Source: an uncultured Bacteroidales bacterium (lineage in GTDB: Bacteria; Bacteroidota; Bacteroidia; Bacteroidales; Muribaculaceae). From it: a DNA stretch of 64,000 nt. The first letter of the stretch is position 1, and each line of letters starts with the position of its first letter. A model generated the notes under the pieces. That model saw only the letters and a program-made list of their open reading frames with translations, had not been told where the DNA came from and made no database searches. Of the stretch, positions 25,814 through 34,379 are shown one piece after another. The position numbers were made by a program, and so were the translations under genes. Location: the NCBI GenBank assembly GCA_947573135.1, contig CANPDU010000001.1:62001-126000 (forward strand). Direction: 5' to 3'.

Positions 25814-27073
25814 TTATTGAGGCTGAGTGTACTGGCCCATCATGATGATCGAGCCGGTCTTGGTGTTGCGGATAAGGTAGATGAAAGGACGGTCGAGAGT
25901 AAAGTCGACGGAGCTTGGCTCACCACCTTCGCCTATAAATCCAAACATAATACCGGCTGTGACGGCAGCTGCTTCTGTGCCGACTTCATCGACCATGACC
26001 TTGGAGAAGTGCTTGATCACAACACCCTGGCTTGAATGGCTGTAGCCGAAAAATCCGTCGAGAGCGGGATGTGCGAGGGACACACCCAGAGCGGCGAGAA
26101 TGTTGTTACATTTCATATCATCAAGGCTCGACTCGAAGCGCGGCATAGAGAGGGCGACTGTCGTATTGCAGGTACTGTTGATCGCGCGTGAGATGTCATC
26201 ATAGCTTACAGAATTGATGAAATCGGTGAGAACGGTGTTCTCGTCCGGAAGCATCACGACCATTTCGTAAGTTCCTTCATACGGCACCTTGACAGCCTCG
26301 AAACCGGCTCCCTTGTAATATTCCAGCGGTGTTGTAACATGCATCATCTTGACGTTTTTCTTGCCTGTGGCGGCATTGAAATCGCAGTCATCAGTCAGTG
26401 ATTTATCAAATTTGATGCCCCAGTTTGATTTGAAATAGAGAGCGTTGGCGAAAACGAGCTCGCAAAGAGATATGGGACCGTTGTCTACGATGTGATTGAT
26501 CAGACCCTTGGTGTTGCGCGAGCACCAGTCGTTGATGACGGCTCCGGCATTCTCCGACGAGAAGTCAAGTGCCGAGATTTCGGCAAAGAAGCCGAAGTTC
26601 ATCCGTTCGCGATAGTCTCCGCAAGGCGTATAATCGGGACGATGCCAGACAGAGTTGGCCAAAGCGAGTTCACATTTGTTGCTCTTATCGGGCAGGAACT
26701 GCATTAGCTTTTTAGACAGCGAGTTGAGACATGAAAGATCTTCACATGAAAAAGCACGTTGGATCGTGGCAGCATCATCGTCACCGGTAGTATTGGCATA
26801 GATCGACAGACCTAAAGCGAGGCTGACAGGCGAGACGGCAAAATTGGGATTTTTAGCAGCGATCTCATTGTCATTGGCTACTTTGGCAAAGAAGCTGAAA
26901 CCGAAGCTGTTGATTGCGTCGTTGGCAAACTGCTCGGCACGCGACAGGGAGATATCGGAAGTCGTGGGATATGCCGGCTCGATGCCGGGATCAATGCGTG
27001 GCTCGTCACTGTCGGACGAACAAGCGCTGAGGGCGGCGGCCAATAGTAACGAGGGGAAAATTACTTTTTTCAT
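25814..27073 (-). CDS. Serpin family lipoprotein (serine/cysteine protease inhibitor)
   Basis: 419 residues from the ATG at 27073, chosen because it begins a proper lipoprotein signal (MKKVIFPSLLLAAALSAC, then SSDSDEP); an in-frame ATG at 27145 would put 24 odd residues before it. The body has the full serpin fold: NFAVSPVSLALGLSIYANTT, FANALYFKSNWGIKFDKSLT, MMHVTTPLEYYKG. The reactive-loop hinge is VDEVGTEAAAVTAG, small residues at P12-P9 as in inhibitory serpins, and it ends RPFIYLIRNTKTGSIIMMGQ. Counting from the hinge puts P1 near FGF, so a chymotrypsin-like or cathepsin-like target is possible. Lies downstream of a C10 peptidase gene on the same strand but has its own promoter box. Confidence 0.94.
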   Translation of the reverse strand: MKKVIFPSLLLAAALSACSSDSDEPRIDPGIEPAYPTTSDISLSRAEQFANDAINSFGFSFFAKVANDNEIAAKNPNFAVSPVSLALGLSIYANTTGDDDAATIQRAFSCEDLSCLNSLSKKLMQFLPDKSNKCELALANSVWHRPDYTPCGDYRERMNFGFFAEISALDFSSENAGAVINDWCSRNTKGLINHIVDNGPISLCELVFANALYFKSNWGIKFDKSLTDDCDFNAATGKKNVKMMHVTTPLEYYKGAGFEAVKVPYEGTYEMVVMLPDENTVLTDFINSVSYDDISRAINSTCNTTVALSMPRFESSLDDMKCNNILAALGVSLAHPALDGFFGYSHSSQGVVIKHFSKVMVDEVGTEAAAVTAGIMFGFIGEGGEPSSVDFTLDRPFIYLIRNTKTGSIIMMGQYTQPQ

Positions 27074-27150
27074 TTTTAGTGGTATATTTATGATTTGGTA
27101 AATAGAATATGTTTTTGAGTGCTGAGACTGTAATAATTTGATCAATACCG

Positions 27151-27158
27151 CAAATATA
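27151..27158 (-). promoter_or_regulatory. -7 promoter box TATATTTG for serpin
   Basis: TATATTTG on the minus strand, 77 bases before the serpin ATG at 27073 and downstream of the C10 peptidase stop. Confidence 0.55.
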
Positions 27159-27195
27159 GTGATTCTATTTTGAAATTAAGAATGTTTCAGTTTTT

Positions 27196-28536
27196 TTATT
27201 TGGTATAGAGCCAGAAAAGTAAACTATTGCCTGTCTGATATTCGGCGTCCATATTATTGCTTATATCATCATAATCATATTCTTCTGCATTATCTGTCTC
27301 AATAGCATTGATATTGAACCAACCGTTACATATGCCGCCATCGCCCCAATTGTAGTGAATGAACTTCTTTTTTATTGATTTTTCAACGACAGGCGTATAT
27401 TTAGGATCTGACGGATTTAAGGAAGGTGTAAATTCATATCTTATCAGCTGATAATCGACATATTGAGAGCCATCGGCAATCCATGCGTGTCCTATATAAC
27501 TGTCAGGCGGAAAAGATCCTAATACAGCAGCTCCTCCATATGTATCTATTGCATTATATAATTTAGCGAGAGTTGAGCCGGAGACTTTTGGTGATTTTGA
27601 GATGTATTTCCTTATTGTGGGTTCAACGTAGGCAGGTGAAGCGAGTGTTACCGGTTCTTTTCCATAGGGCATGTCGTAATAAGTGTAATCAGCATATACG
27701 TCATTCCCAAGCTGGCGAAGCATACGACCTATCGTTTGATGGTAGCTTCCTGGCATGGAACAGTCTACGCAATGTTCTCCATAGAATTCTTGTGATGACA
27801 TTGAACGTTTATGTCTTTTTAATATTAGCCATTTGATTGTTTCGCTGTCAACGTCATGTTCGGTATATGTATAATTCATGCGCGTTGTAGTCTGGAGATA
27901 AGACAATAGTTGAGCAATTGCTACAGGTATGCATCCGGCTTTCTTATTAGATGCATATAAATTTTCAGGCCATTCCTGCCCCCAGGCAATTTTTACGGCC
28001 GGTTCATGTATGCGCTTAATATCAATTGTGTCATAGTAAAAAGATGGTATAAGAGGTAGTTTTGAAGTGTCTCGTTCTATTGGATTTATTGTAATCGGAG
28101 CTTTCCTATTTATATTGGCTTTAATTTGCTCTAATGTTTCCTGATATGGTTCGTTTTTGAGATTTTCGGGTGCATTATATGAACCTTCGTCAATTATAGC
28201 CATGATGGGATCAATCGTACGCGGAGCAGCTACGAGGATGAAGCCCCCGTCGTTTTCGACATCTACGGCATATAGGAGAGTATCGGCGCAGCCTGAACGC
28301 GACTGATCGCCAAGGACGGCATGGACTTTGGTTGCTCTCTTTTGATAAGATTCGCCTCGCGAGGCGATATCACCGGCAGAAAGCACTTGATTGGCAATCA
28401 GAATGGCTTCATCAGCCGAACGATTGACTGACATTGTTTTTGACGAAGCATCAGGGATTTCGACATCAAAATCAGACTGTTGGCTACATGCAGCTAAAGA
28501 AAGTGCAACAGCAGCGGTAAAAACTAGCTTTTTCAT
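27196..28536 (-). CDS. C10 family cysteine peptidase (streptopain-like) lipoprotein
   Basis: 446 residues. Lipobox at LSLAAC (Cys17). An N-terminal prodomain (about 35-160) of the Spi/streptopain propeptide type precedes the catalytic domain. Active-site features: Gln187 in IAWGQEWPEN (oxyanion hole), Cys202 in AGCIPVAIAQLLSY, His350 in YIGHAWIADG and Trp397 in HYNWGDGG. All are present, so an active secreted protease is expected, self-activated by prodomain removal. The gene is AT-richer than the window mean. It sits in a minus-strand group: TPR/HTH regulator, DUF3244-like protein (43 bases upstream), this peptidase, serpin. Relatives in gut Bacteroides and Prevotella act on host or own surface proteins. 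Confidence 0.93.
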   Translation of the reverse strand: MKKLVFTAAVALSLAACSQQSDFDVEIPDASSKTMSVNRSADEAILIANQVLSAGDIASRGESYQKRATKVHAVLGDQSRSGCADTLLYAVDVENDGGFILVAAPRTIDPIMAIIDEGSYNAPENLKNEPYQETLEQIKANINRKAPITINPIERDTSKLPLIPSFYYDTIDIKRIHEPAVKIAWGQEWPENLYASNKKAGCIPVAIAQLLSYLQTTTRMNYTYTEHDVDSETIKWLILKRHKRSMSSQEFYGEHCVDCSMPGSYHQTIGRMLRQLGNDVYADYTYYDMPYGKEPVTLASPAYVEPTIRKYISKSPKVSGSTLAKLYNAIDTYGGAAVLGSFPPDSYIGHAWIADGSQYVDYQLIRYEFTPSLNPSDPKYTPVVEKSIKKKFIHYNWGDGGICNGWFNINAIETDNAEEYDYDDISNNMDAEYQTGNSLLFWLYTK

Positions 28537-28579
28537 GTAATAAATGAATTTTTATAAGATAACTGAGATAATAATTTAA

Positions 28580-28975
28580 TTAAAGGAATAAAACGCCTTC
28601 ATAGACTTTCGAGCCGACGGTGACGGTGATTATGAGCGATGAGCCCGGAGCTGCCGCAACAGGGCAGCGGAAATCGGGAGCAAGAGCAGCCGGGCCGCTG
28701 AAAAAGCATGCGCCCGACGTGGCATCAGCGATCACGACATCGGCCATAACAGCGACCGTCGACGCAATGACTATCGAGCTGCCGTCGTAATATGCACTTA
28801 TCCGTACACGCGAGGGAGATTTAGGTTTGTCTGGATTATCTCCACCGTTAGTCGGATCTAAACTGATCGGTTTTGTTTTCGGATCGTCATTCTCGTCGGC
28901 AGAAACATAATTGAAGCTGAACAATGCAGTCAGCAGCAGCAGTACGATTTTTTTGTTGATTGATTTTCGTAACAT
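28580..28975 (-). CDS. Small secreted DUF3244-like protein
   Basis: 131 residues from the ATG at 28975, chosen because a signal peptide follows (MLRKSINKKIVLLLLTALFS, then FNYVSA). The mature part starts with KTKPISLDPTNGGDNPDKPK and contains one small beta-sandwich (VRISAYYDGSSIVIASTVAV ... VTVGSKVYEGVLFL). This size and pattern fit the DUF3244-type proteins often found beside C10 peptidases in Bacteroidota; assignment is by pattern only. It could be a periplasmic partner or inhibitor of the peptidase. Promoter box 24 bases upstream; 43 bases before the peptidase gene. Confidence 0.65.
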   Translation of the reverse strand: MLRKSINKKIVLLLLTALFSFNYVSADENDDPKTKPISLDPTNGGDNPDKPKSPSRVRISAYYDGSSIVIASTVAVMADVVIADATSGACFFSGPAALAPDFRCPVAAAPGSSLIITVTVGSKVYEGVLFL

Positions 28976-28999
28976 TTGATATTGTGATTTGGGTTTGTA

Positions 29000-29007
29000 C
29001 AAAGTTA
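29000..29007 (-). promoter_or_regulatory. -7 promoter box TAACTTTG for DUF3244-like/C10 operon
   Basis: TAACTTTG on the minus strand, 24 bases before the ATG at 28975. Confidence 0.6.
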
Positions 29008-29149
29008 CGACCTTAAGTCTGACGTGTCCAAACAAAAGTGTGTGACAAGCCTACTTGTAATAGGCTTTATATCACGATATTACAATGAAAGATAAAACAA
29101 TTTGCGTGACAAGCGTCACTAATACGTCAAATTGTAGGGATAAATGGCA

Positions 29150-29803
29150 TCAGAAATACCTAAGCAATGACTTGCAGTCGTCAAAATCATGAGACTTAAG
29201 TTTGGTTCTGATCCTATAACGGATCTGCCGCACATTATCACATCTGAGTTTAAGGATTGTGGCAATCGACGTATTAGAAAAACCTAAAAAGACAAACAAT
29301 GCGACATAACATTCGGTATCTGAAAATCCGACAGGCGAGCTGCGGAAACGAGCCATCGCCATATCATTGTCATTATTGACAACTGTCTCAAGATACGCCA
29401 GTTTGCGGCTGTCGCCGAGATTCATGATAATTGCTGTTATATCTTTGCCGAAACGTGACATTCCGTCTCTGACCGACAGCATATGGTTGGCCGACTCGAC
29501 TATGTCGTTGAGCAAATCAATGGCAAAAGTACTGTTAACGGCAGTTTTATTCTTTTCCCTCTCGTCTTTGATTATGCTTTCAAGCTTTACGATATCGGCC
29601 AACAGAAGTTCGCGCTCAGCGTCCTTACGTCTCGCCCGCTGACGGTAGTACAGCGTTACCATTACAGCTGAAACCAAAATTATCACCGATAAAAGTATCA
29701 GTATCAGCTTCTCGGCACCGGCCTCGTCGAGCTGCAGTTGCTTGCTTTTGGTCTCCTCATGATAATAGTCGGTAAGCAATGTAGTATAAGGATGAGTGAT
29801 CAA
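29150..29803 (-). pseudogene. Membrane/HTH C-terminal fragment of a frameshifted TPR regulator
   Basis: The annotated frame starts at a TTG (29803), but is open up to 29890 and continues the TPR protein encoded just upstream, one frame away. Translation from 29890 reads IYYKAQGDYKKALNLQESLD, a typical TPR helix pair. Then come one membrane segment (LILILLSVIILVSAVMVTLYY), a coiled-coil-like stretch (DAERELLLADIVKLESIIKD) and a C-terminal DNA-binding domain (GFSDTECYVALFVFLGFSNT, RQIRYRIRTKLKS) of the type in Bacteroidota membrane-bound TPR regulators. Together the two pieces would make about 555 residues. Either the gene is broken, the frame is restored by slippage, or one base is missing in the assembly. 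Confidence 0.8.
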
Positions 29804-29879
29804 ATGGTTTGACTCACCATAGAATCTGTTGTCGAGCGACTCCTGTAGATTGAGAGCCTTCTTATAATCTCCTTGTGCT

Positions 29880-30818
29880 TTATAATAAATCTACCAATGC
29901 CCAGTCAGCTGCAGCACTGTCGACAGCATCCTGACACGCTGCAATAGCAAGATTGTAATAATGTAAGGATCCGGCTGTATCGCCCTGCCTGAGTTTTAAT
30001 GACACCATGCTCGACAGCTGCTTTGATGATGCCATGCCTCCCTCGGCGCTGTATGCTTCGAAATATTTTTCTGCCGACGCCGGATCATTACACTTCAAAC
30101 AGACATTGATTGCAATGTCATATAATTCCTTACGAAGAGCCTTATTCGACACTACAATACTGTCAGTTGCAAGGTGATCGATCATATTCCGAGCTTCATC
30201 AACCATGCCGATGTATGCTAATGACTGCGGCAGAAATACCTTTTCCCAAGCAGCATGTAGAGGACGCCCGGCGAGAGTGAAAGCCTCGACGGCTTCCTGA
30301 CTGAGACGTAGAGCCTGATCGTAAGCATAAAGATAAGTATAAACTTTGACCTGCTCTCGGTATGACATAGCGCGGTAGAAGTTGTCGCCGGTTTCGGCGG
30401 CGCGGTCGGCGGCTTCCATCAGCGAGACGAGAGCCTCGGAGTAGTCGCCGCGGTAGCCGAGAAGCACTCCGCGGTAGAACAGTGTCTGCACCTCGAGACT
30501 GTCGCCGCGTCCGCGGAAATGATCGGCGGCGACGCCGAGCGCGTCTATCGACCGCGACAGCATGGAGTCGGGAGTATCGTCGCGGACAATGATGCCGGCT
30601 TTCTCACGGGCTTTGGCGGTCAGCAGGGCGTGGCGGTCGAGCTGAGCGGACGAGGCGCAGTCGAGCGTCAGGCTGTCGAGCAGCCTGACGGCGGAGTCGG
30701 GAGCGGTGAACACCAGACTGTCGACCGACGTCAGGACGGTGTCAACCCGGCGGTCGCCTCCGCACGAGGCCATCAGCCCCGCCCAAAGCAGTATGATTAT
30801 CAGCGGCAAAAACTTCAT
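29880..30818 (-). pseudogene. TPR N-terminal fragment of the frameshifted regulator (lipoprotein-like start)
   Basis: 312 residues from the ATG at 30818 (the open frame runs further up into the tandem repeat but that part is not a plausible protein). Starts with a lipobox signal (LIIILLWAGLMASC, then GGDRRVD). TPR units follow: TLFYRGVLLGYRGDYSEALV, VYTYLYAYDQALRLSQEAVE, EKYFEAYSAEGGMASS. It stops at TAA (29880-29882) after ADWALVDLL, while the other frame continues with YYKAQGDYKKAL, so the break lies in GATTTATTATAAAG at about 29882-29895. In intact relatives the periplasmic TPRs are joined through one helix to a cytoplasmic HTH domain. Promoter box only four bases upstream. Probably controls the DUF3244-like/C10/serpin genes. 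Confidence 0.8.
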
Positions 30819-30822
30819 GCAG

Positions 30823-30830
30823 CAAAGATA
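30823..30830 (-). promoter_or_regulatory. -7 promoter box TATCTTTG for the TPR regulator
   Basis: TATCTTTG on the minus strand, four bases before the ATG at 30818, so the message would be leaderless or nearly so. The sequence from about 30838 outward, where the -33 region and any activator sites would be, is taken up by the tandem repeat. Confidence 0.55.
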
Positions 30831-30854
30831 TAAAAAATTTTCACGCAAAGGCCA

Positions 30855-31210
30855 TAAAAAAATATCACGCAAAGCTCGCCGAGGACGCGAAGAAAAAATA
30901 ATGCGCCGGGGTCGGTGACACAAAAATATCACGCGAAGCTCGCCGAGGACGCGAAGAAAAAATAATGCGTCGGAGACGGCGACACAAAAATATCACGCAA
31001 AGCTCGCCGAGGACGCGAAGAAAAATAATGCGTCGGAGACGGCGACACAAAAATATCACGCAAAGCTCGCCGAGGACGCTAAGAAAAAAAGTGCGTCGGA
31101 GACGGCGATACAAAAATATCACGCGAAGCTCGTCGAGGACGCGAAGAAAAAATAATGCGCCGGAGACGGTGACACAAAAATATCACGCGAAGCTCGCCGA
31201 GAACGCGAAG
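30855..31210. repeat. Tandem repeat, six copies of a 63-64 bp unit
   Basis: The core TATCACGC[AG]AAGCTCG starts at 30863, 30927, 30991, 31054, 31117 and 31181, spacing 64, 64, 63, 63, 64. Each unit continues CGAGGACGCGAAGAAAAAAT and TGCGTCGGAGACGG. Units differ by few substitutions (for example GTCGG/GCCGG). The second half matches hairpin modules of the dispersed intergenic repeats (GCGTC-GGA-GACG). It reads as open frames on both strands, but these carry only the repeat. There are no unique spacers, so it is not a CRISPR array. Confidence 0.9.
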
Positions 31211-31250
31211 GGGATATAATATCAATTCCTTTGCGTAACTCTACGTTCTC

Positions 31251-31275
31251 TGCGCCTTTGCGTGGAACAGATTTC
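31251..31275. repeat. 25-bp direct repeat, copy 1
   Basis: TGCGCCTTTGCGTGGAACAG plus ATTTC, repeated exactly at 31360-31384. Between the copies lie 84 bases with a GTGCC-GAA-GGCAC hairpin (31297-31309) and CCCTACATTTTTGACAT. The repeat belongs to the widespread CTTTGCG-type intergenic sequences. No gene between the tandem array and the ruvB stop. Confidence 0.8.
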
Positions 31276-31359
31276 GAAACAAAGTGCTGATTATACGTGC
31301 CGAAGGCACATCCCTACATTTTTGACATATTAAGCTCTCACGGTGCTCCCGGCGCTCTT

Positions 31360-31384
31360 TGCGCCTTTGCGTGGAACAGATTTC
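31360..31384. repeat. 25-bp direct repeat, copy 2
   Basis: Exact copy of 31251-31275; ends one base before the ruvB stop codon region at 31386. Confidence 0.8.
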
Positions 31385-31385
31385 C

Positions 31386-32423
31386 CTAATCAAAGAGGCC
31401 GGCCCGGTCGGGCTGACGGGAGAGGCCGAGGTGTGAGAAAGCAAGGTCGGTCACTTCGCGGCCGCGGGGTGTGCGCTTGATGAAGCCTTCCTTTATAAGA
31501 TATGGTTCGTAGACTTCTTCAATCGTGCCGGGATCTTCGCCGAGAGCCGTTGCTATAGTTGACAGGCCGACAGGACCGCCCTTAAACTTGGTGATGATCG
31601 TGGTGAGTATCTTGTTGTCGATCTCGTCGAGGCCGTAGCGGTCGATGTTGAGCGCTTCGAGCGCATAGCGCGCGATGGCGAGGTCGATCGAACCGTTGCC
31701 CTTGACCTGAGCGAAGTCGCGGACGCGGCGCAGCAGGGCGTTGGCGATTCGGGGTGTGCCGCGGCTGCGGAGCGCGATCTCCGTAGCGGCCTCGGTCGTG
31801 ATGCCGACGTCGAGCAGCGAAGCCGAGCGGCTGATGATACGGCGCAGCACCTCATGGTCATAATACTCCAGATGGCAGTTGATGCCGAAACGCGCGCGGA
31901 GCGGCGATGTGAGCAGACCGCTGCGTGTGGTGGCGCCGACGAGGGTGAACGGGCTGAGTGTCAGCTGCACACTTCGTGCTCCCGGGCCTTTGTCGATCAT
32001 GATGTCGATGCGGTAGTCTTCCATCGCCGAGTAGAGATATTCTTCGACGACGGGACTGAGGCGGTGGATCTCGTCGATAAATAGCACGTCGTTTTCTTCG
32101 AGCGACGTCAGTATGCCGGCGAGATCGCCGGGTTTGTCAAGCACCGGACCGGAAGTCACCTTCAGACCTACGCCAAGTTCATTGGCGACGATGCCGGCCA
32201 AAGTCGTCTTTCCGAGTCCCGGAGGGCCGAAAAGCAGGATATGGTCGAGCGCCTCGCCGCGCAGACGGGCGGCATGGACGAAAATGCGCAGGTTCTCGAT
32301 TATTTTATCCTGACCGTTGAAAGACTCGAACGATCCGGGGCGCAGAGCGCGCTCAAAGTCGCGGTCGGCAGCTGCTGAAGCTGAATTTTGCCTTATATCG
32401 AAATCGTCAGCTGATGATGACAT
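31386..32423 (-). CDS. ruvB: Holliday junction DNA helicase RuvB
   Basis: 345 residues. RuvB is the hexameric ATPase that, with RuvA, drives branch migration of Holliday junctions. Motifs: [19 protein letters not shown] start, Walker [15 protein letters not shown], Walker [13 protein letters not shown], sensor 1 [13 protein letters not shown] and the arginine-finger region [10 protein letters not shown]. The C-terminal winged-helix part ends with [21 protein letters not shown]-like residues. Length fits (330-350). Lies 22 bases after the GT9 gene, so is the last gene of a DUF4254-GT9-ruvB operon; ruvA is not nearby. Confidence 0.96.
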   Translation of the reverse strand: MSSSADDFDIRQNSASAAADRDFERALRPGSFESFNGQDKIIENLRIFVHAARLRGEALDHILLFGPPGLGKTTLAGIVANELGVGLKVTSGPVLDKPGDLAGILTSLEENDVLFIDEIHRLSPVVEEYLYSAMEDYRIDIMIDKGPGARSVQLTLSPFTLVGATTRSGLLTSPLRARFGINCHLEYYDHEVLRRIISRSASLLDVGITTEAATEIALRSRGTPRIANALLRRVRDFAQVKGNGSIDLAIARYALEALNIDRYGLDEIDNKILTTIITKFKGGPVGLSTIATALGEDPGTIEEVYEPYLIKEGFIKRTPRGREVTDLAFSHLGLSRQPDRAGLFD

Positions 32424-32445
32424 AATATCTGTTGTAATCTAATTT

Positions 32446-33531
32446 TTATTTGAATTTGGCCAGCACTTTGTCAGCGATCATCGATGGCTCGATGGCCGTC
32501 AGACACATATAGTCGCCGCGGTGACAGGCCTTGCTGCCGAACACCGAGCACGGGCGGCAGGTCATAGGCAGCTGCACGATATCGGCGTCGTTCTGACGCC
32601 AGCCTTTGAAACCGCAATAGGGATGCGTTGCACCCCAGACGCTGATCACGGGTACGGACGAGACCGAAGCCAGATGCATGTTGGCCGAATCCATGGTGAG
32701 CATGGCGTCGAGATGGTTGATCAGCGCCAGCTCGACGGCAAAGCCGTACTTTTTACCGGCCAGCGACACCGAGCCGTCAAAGCGGGCGGCCCAGCGCTCG
32801 AGGACAGTCTGCTCCTCGCCTCCGCCTCCGAAGAAAAAGAAGCGGATGTCGGGACGCTCCCGGCTGATGAGTTCGAGTGCTCGCTCCATCTGCCCGGGAG
32901 GATAGATCTTGCCTTTGTGGGCCGCGAATGGCGCTACTCCGAGCCATTTTTCGCCGGAAGCCTTAGGCGCGACAATGTCTGAGAATATTCGGGTATCGGA
33001 CTTCCCCCGGCCGCCGTAGAGGCCGTTGAAATTATCATTGACAGGCAGCCCGGCCTTGAAAAACGCCTCGCGGTAACGCGCGCGCTGCGAGATCAGCGGC
33101 AGCAGGCGCTTGCGGTAGCGGCGTGTCAGCGCGTGTTTGTGGGATTTGCCTTTATGAAGGGCTCTCGACTTTATGCCTCTCAAGCGCCAGAAGAGCCGCA
33201 GCAAACGTGTGCGGAGCACATCGTGAAGATCGACAAAAAAGTCAATTTCAAAATCACGACGCAGTTCGTCGGACAGACGTTTCATCCCTGCCACACCGAC
33301 ATAATCGGTCTTGAGATCGACACCGACGACCTTCAGATTGGACGGAGGATTGACAAAAATCGCCGCCATCGTGCGTCGGGTCACGAATACAAAACGCACA
33401 TCGGGATATGTGCGGCACAGGCTGTAGACGACGGGGACAGTCATGGCCACGTCGCCTATCGCCGAAAAGCGGGCTATCGCAACGTTGATGAGCCCGCGGT
33501 CATTACCTGCCCTGTGGCTACTTCGAGCCAT
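32446..33531 (-). CDS. Glycosyltransferase family 9 (heptosyltransferase-like)
   Basis: 361 residues. GT9 enzymes add heptose or similar sugars to lipopolysaccharide core at the inner face of the inner membrane. N-terminal IARFSAIGDVAMTVPVVYSL and VFVTRRTMAAIF are typical acceptor-side motifs. The donor half shows WLGVAPFAAHKGKIYPPGQM and MTMDSANMHLASVSSVPVIS with VWGATHPYCGF. The C-terminus has a cysteine-rich segment (CRPCSVFGSKACHRGDYMC) common in Bacteroidota members. Start overlaps the end of the DUF4254 gene by 14 bases; ruvB follows. Confidence 0.9.
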   Translation of the reverse strand: MARSSHRAGNDRGLINVAIARFSAIGDVAMTVPVVYSLCRTYPDVRFVFVTRRTMAAIFVNPPSNLKVVGVDLKTDYVGVAGMKRLSDELRRDFEIDFFVDLHDVLRTRLLRLFWRLRGIKSRALHKGKSHKHALTRRYRKRLLPLISQRARYREAFFKAGLPVNDNFNGLYGGRGKSDTRIFSDIVAPKASGEKWLGVAPFAAHKGKIYPPGQMERALELISRERPDIRFFFFGGGGEEQTVLERWAARFDGSVSLAGKKYGFAVELALINHLDAMLTMDSANMHLASVSSVPVISVWGATHPYCGFKGWRQNDADIVQLPMTCRPCSVFGSKACHRGDYMCLTAIEPSMIADKVLAKFK

Positions 33532-34138
33532 AGAGCACCGGATTGGTGTCGGCGTCGTTGTACATCTTCATCTGGCGGTAGACCTTCATATACTTGCGGC
33601 CGGCGGCGATATCGTCGAGCAATGTGCCGATGGCCGAAATAAGGTCGGCGCGCTGCTCGGTGAGAACAGCGAGCTTGGCCGCGCATTTCGCCTTGTGGGC
33701 GTCGGTGGCGTCCTCACGGTCGACTTCGGCCTGCATATGATAGATCTTCAGCGCGAGTATCGACAGACGGTCGAGCGCCCACGCGGGGCTCTCGGTGTTG
33801 ATCGTCGCGCCGGGCTGAACGGCAATGTCTTTGTATTTTTCGCGGAAGTAAGTGTCAAATTCCTCGACCATGTCGGTGCGGTCCTGGTTCGAGCGGTCGA
33901 TGCGGCGCTTGAGCGCGAGAGCGGCAACCGGATCGATATCGGGATCGCGGATGATGTCCTCGAGATGCCACTGCACGGCGTCTATCCAGTTCTTGGCATA
34001 GAGAGTATGCTCGATAGTCGAGGCGTCGAAAGGATTGTGCGACGGAGCGTCGACATTGTCAGTCTTGTGATAATCTTTGGTCGAAGCCTCAAAGATGTCG
34101 TAGCATCTTGCGGCGAAGTTGTCTTTATTGTCGTTCAT
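33518..34138 (-). CDS. DUF4254 protein
   Basis: 206 residues from the ATG at 34138; an in-frame ATG at 34195 would add 19 residues that look non-coding. Mostly helical, no signal peptide, with the family-like stretch DAPSHNPFDASTIEHTLYAK, NWIDAVQWHLEDIIRDPDID and LKIYHMQAEVDREDATDAH. Function of the family is unknown; in Bacteroidota it regularly precedes a GT9 gene as here, hinting at a role in core glycan synthesis or regulation. Overlaps the GT9 start by 14 bases. Confidence 0.8.
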   Translation of the reverse strand: MNDNKDNFAARCYDIFEASTKDYHKTDNVDAPSHNPFDASTIEHTLYAKNWIDAVQWHLEDIIRDPDIDPVAALALKRRIDRSNQDRTDMVEEFDTYFREKYKDIAVQPGATINTESPAWALDRLSILALKIYHMQAEVDREDATDAHKAKCAAKLAVLTEQRADLISAIGTLLDDIAAGRKYMKVYRQMKMYNDADTNPVLYGSK

Positions 34139-34192
34139 GATGGAATAATTGGCGTTATAACTGATAATTGGCGATAATCGCGCTCTTGAACA

Positions 34193-34200
34193 CAAAGATA
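34193..34200 (-). promoter_or_regulatory. -7 promoter box TATCTTTG for DUF4254-GT9-ruvB
   Basis: TATCTTTG on the minus strand, 54 bases before the ATG at 34138. Confidence 0.55.
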
Positions 34201-34337
34201 TAATATTTTTTTGATTTATCGGCCGTCACGGGAAAACTGTTTAACACACGCAGCTACACTTTGCCAATAAAAAGCTGTATTTGCGCGAAATAATCACAAA
34301 AATATGTCAAAAATTGCGATTTTTGTTTTTAAATTAC

Positions 34338-34345
34338 TAAATTTG
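34338..34345 (+). promoter_or_regulatory. -7 promoter box TAAATTTG for the Lrp-type gene
   Basis: TAAATTTG on the plus strand, 34 bases before the ATG at 34380, with TTTTTG about 18-20 bases further upstream as a fitting -33 element. Confidence 0.65.
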
Positions 34346-34379
34346 CAAATTAAAAGAATTTAGCCTAACGGAAACACAA

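Noticed and set aside
29930-29965. Translation slippage site explaining the regulator frameshift
   Set aside because: No X-XXY-YYZ heptamer with a following hairpin is apparent at the break; a simple indel or sequencing error is more likely.
30855-31210. Possible CRISPR array
   Set aside because: The 63-64 bp units repeat over their whole length with few substitutions; no unique spacers, no cas genes.
30865-31219. Open frames on both strands in the tandem repeat
   Set aside because: Their translations only mirror the repeat (LRRLRRIIF-type); no start context and no independent coding signal.
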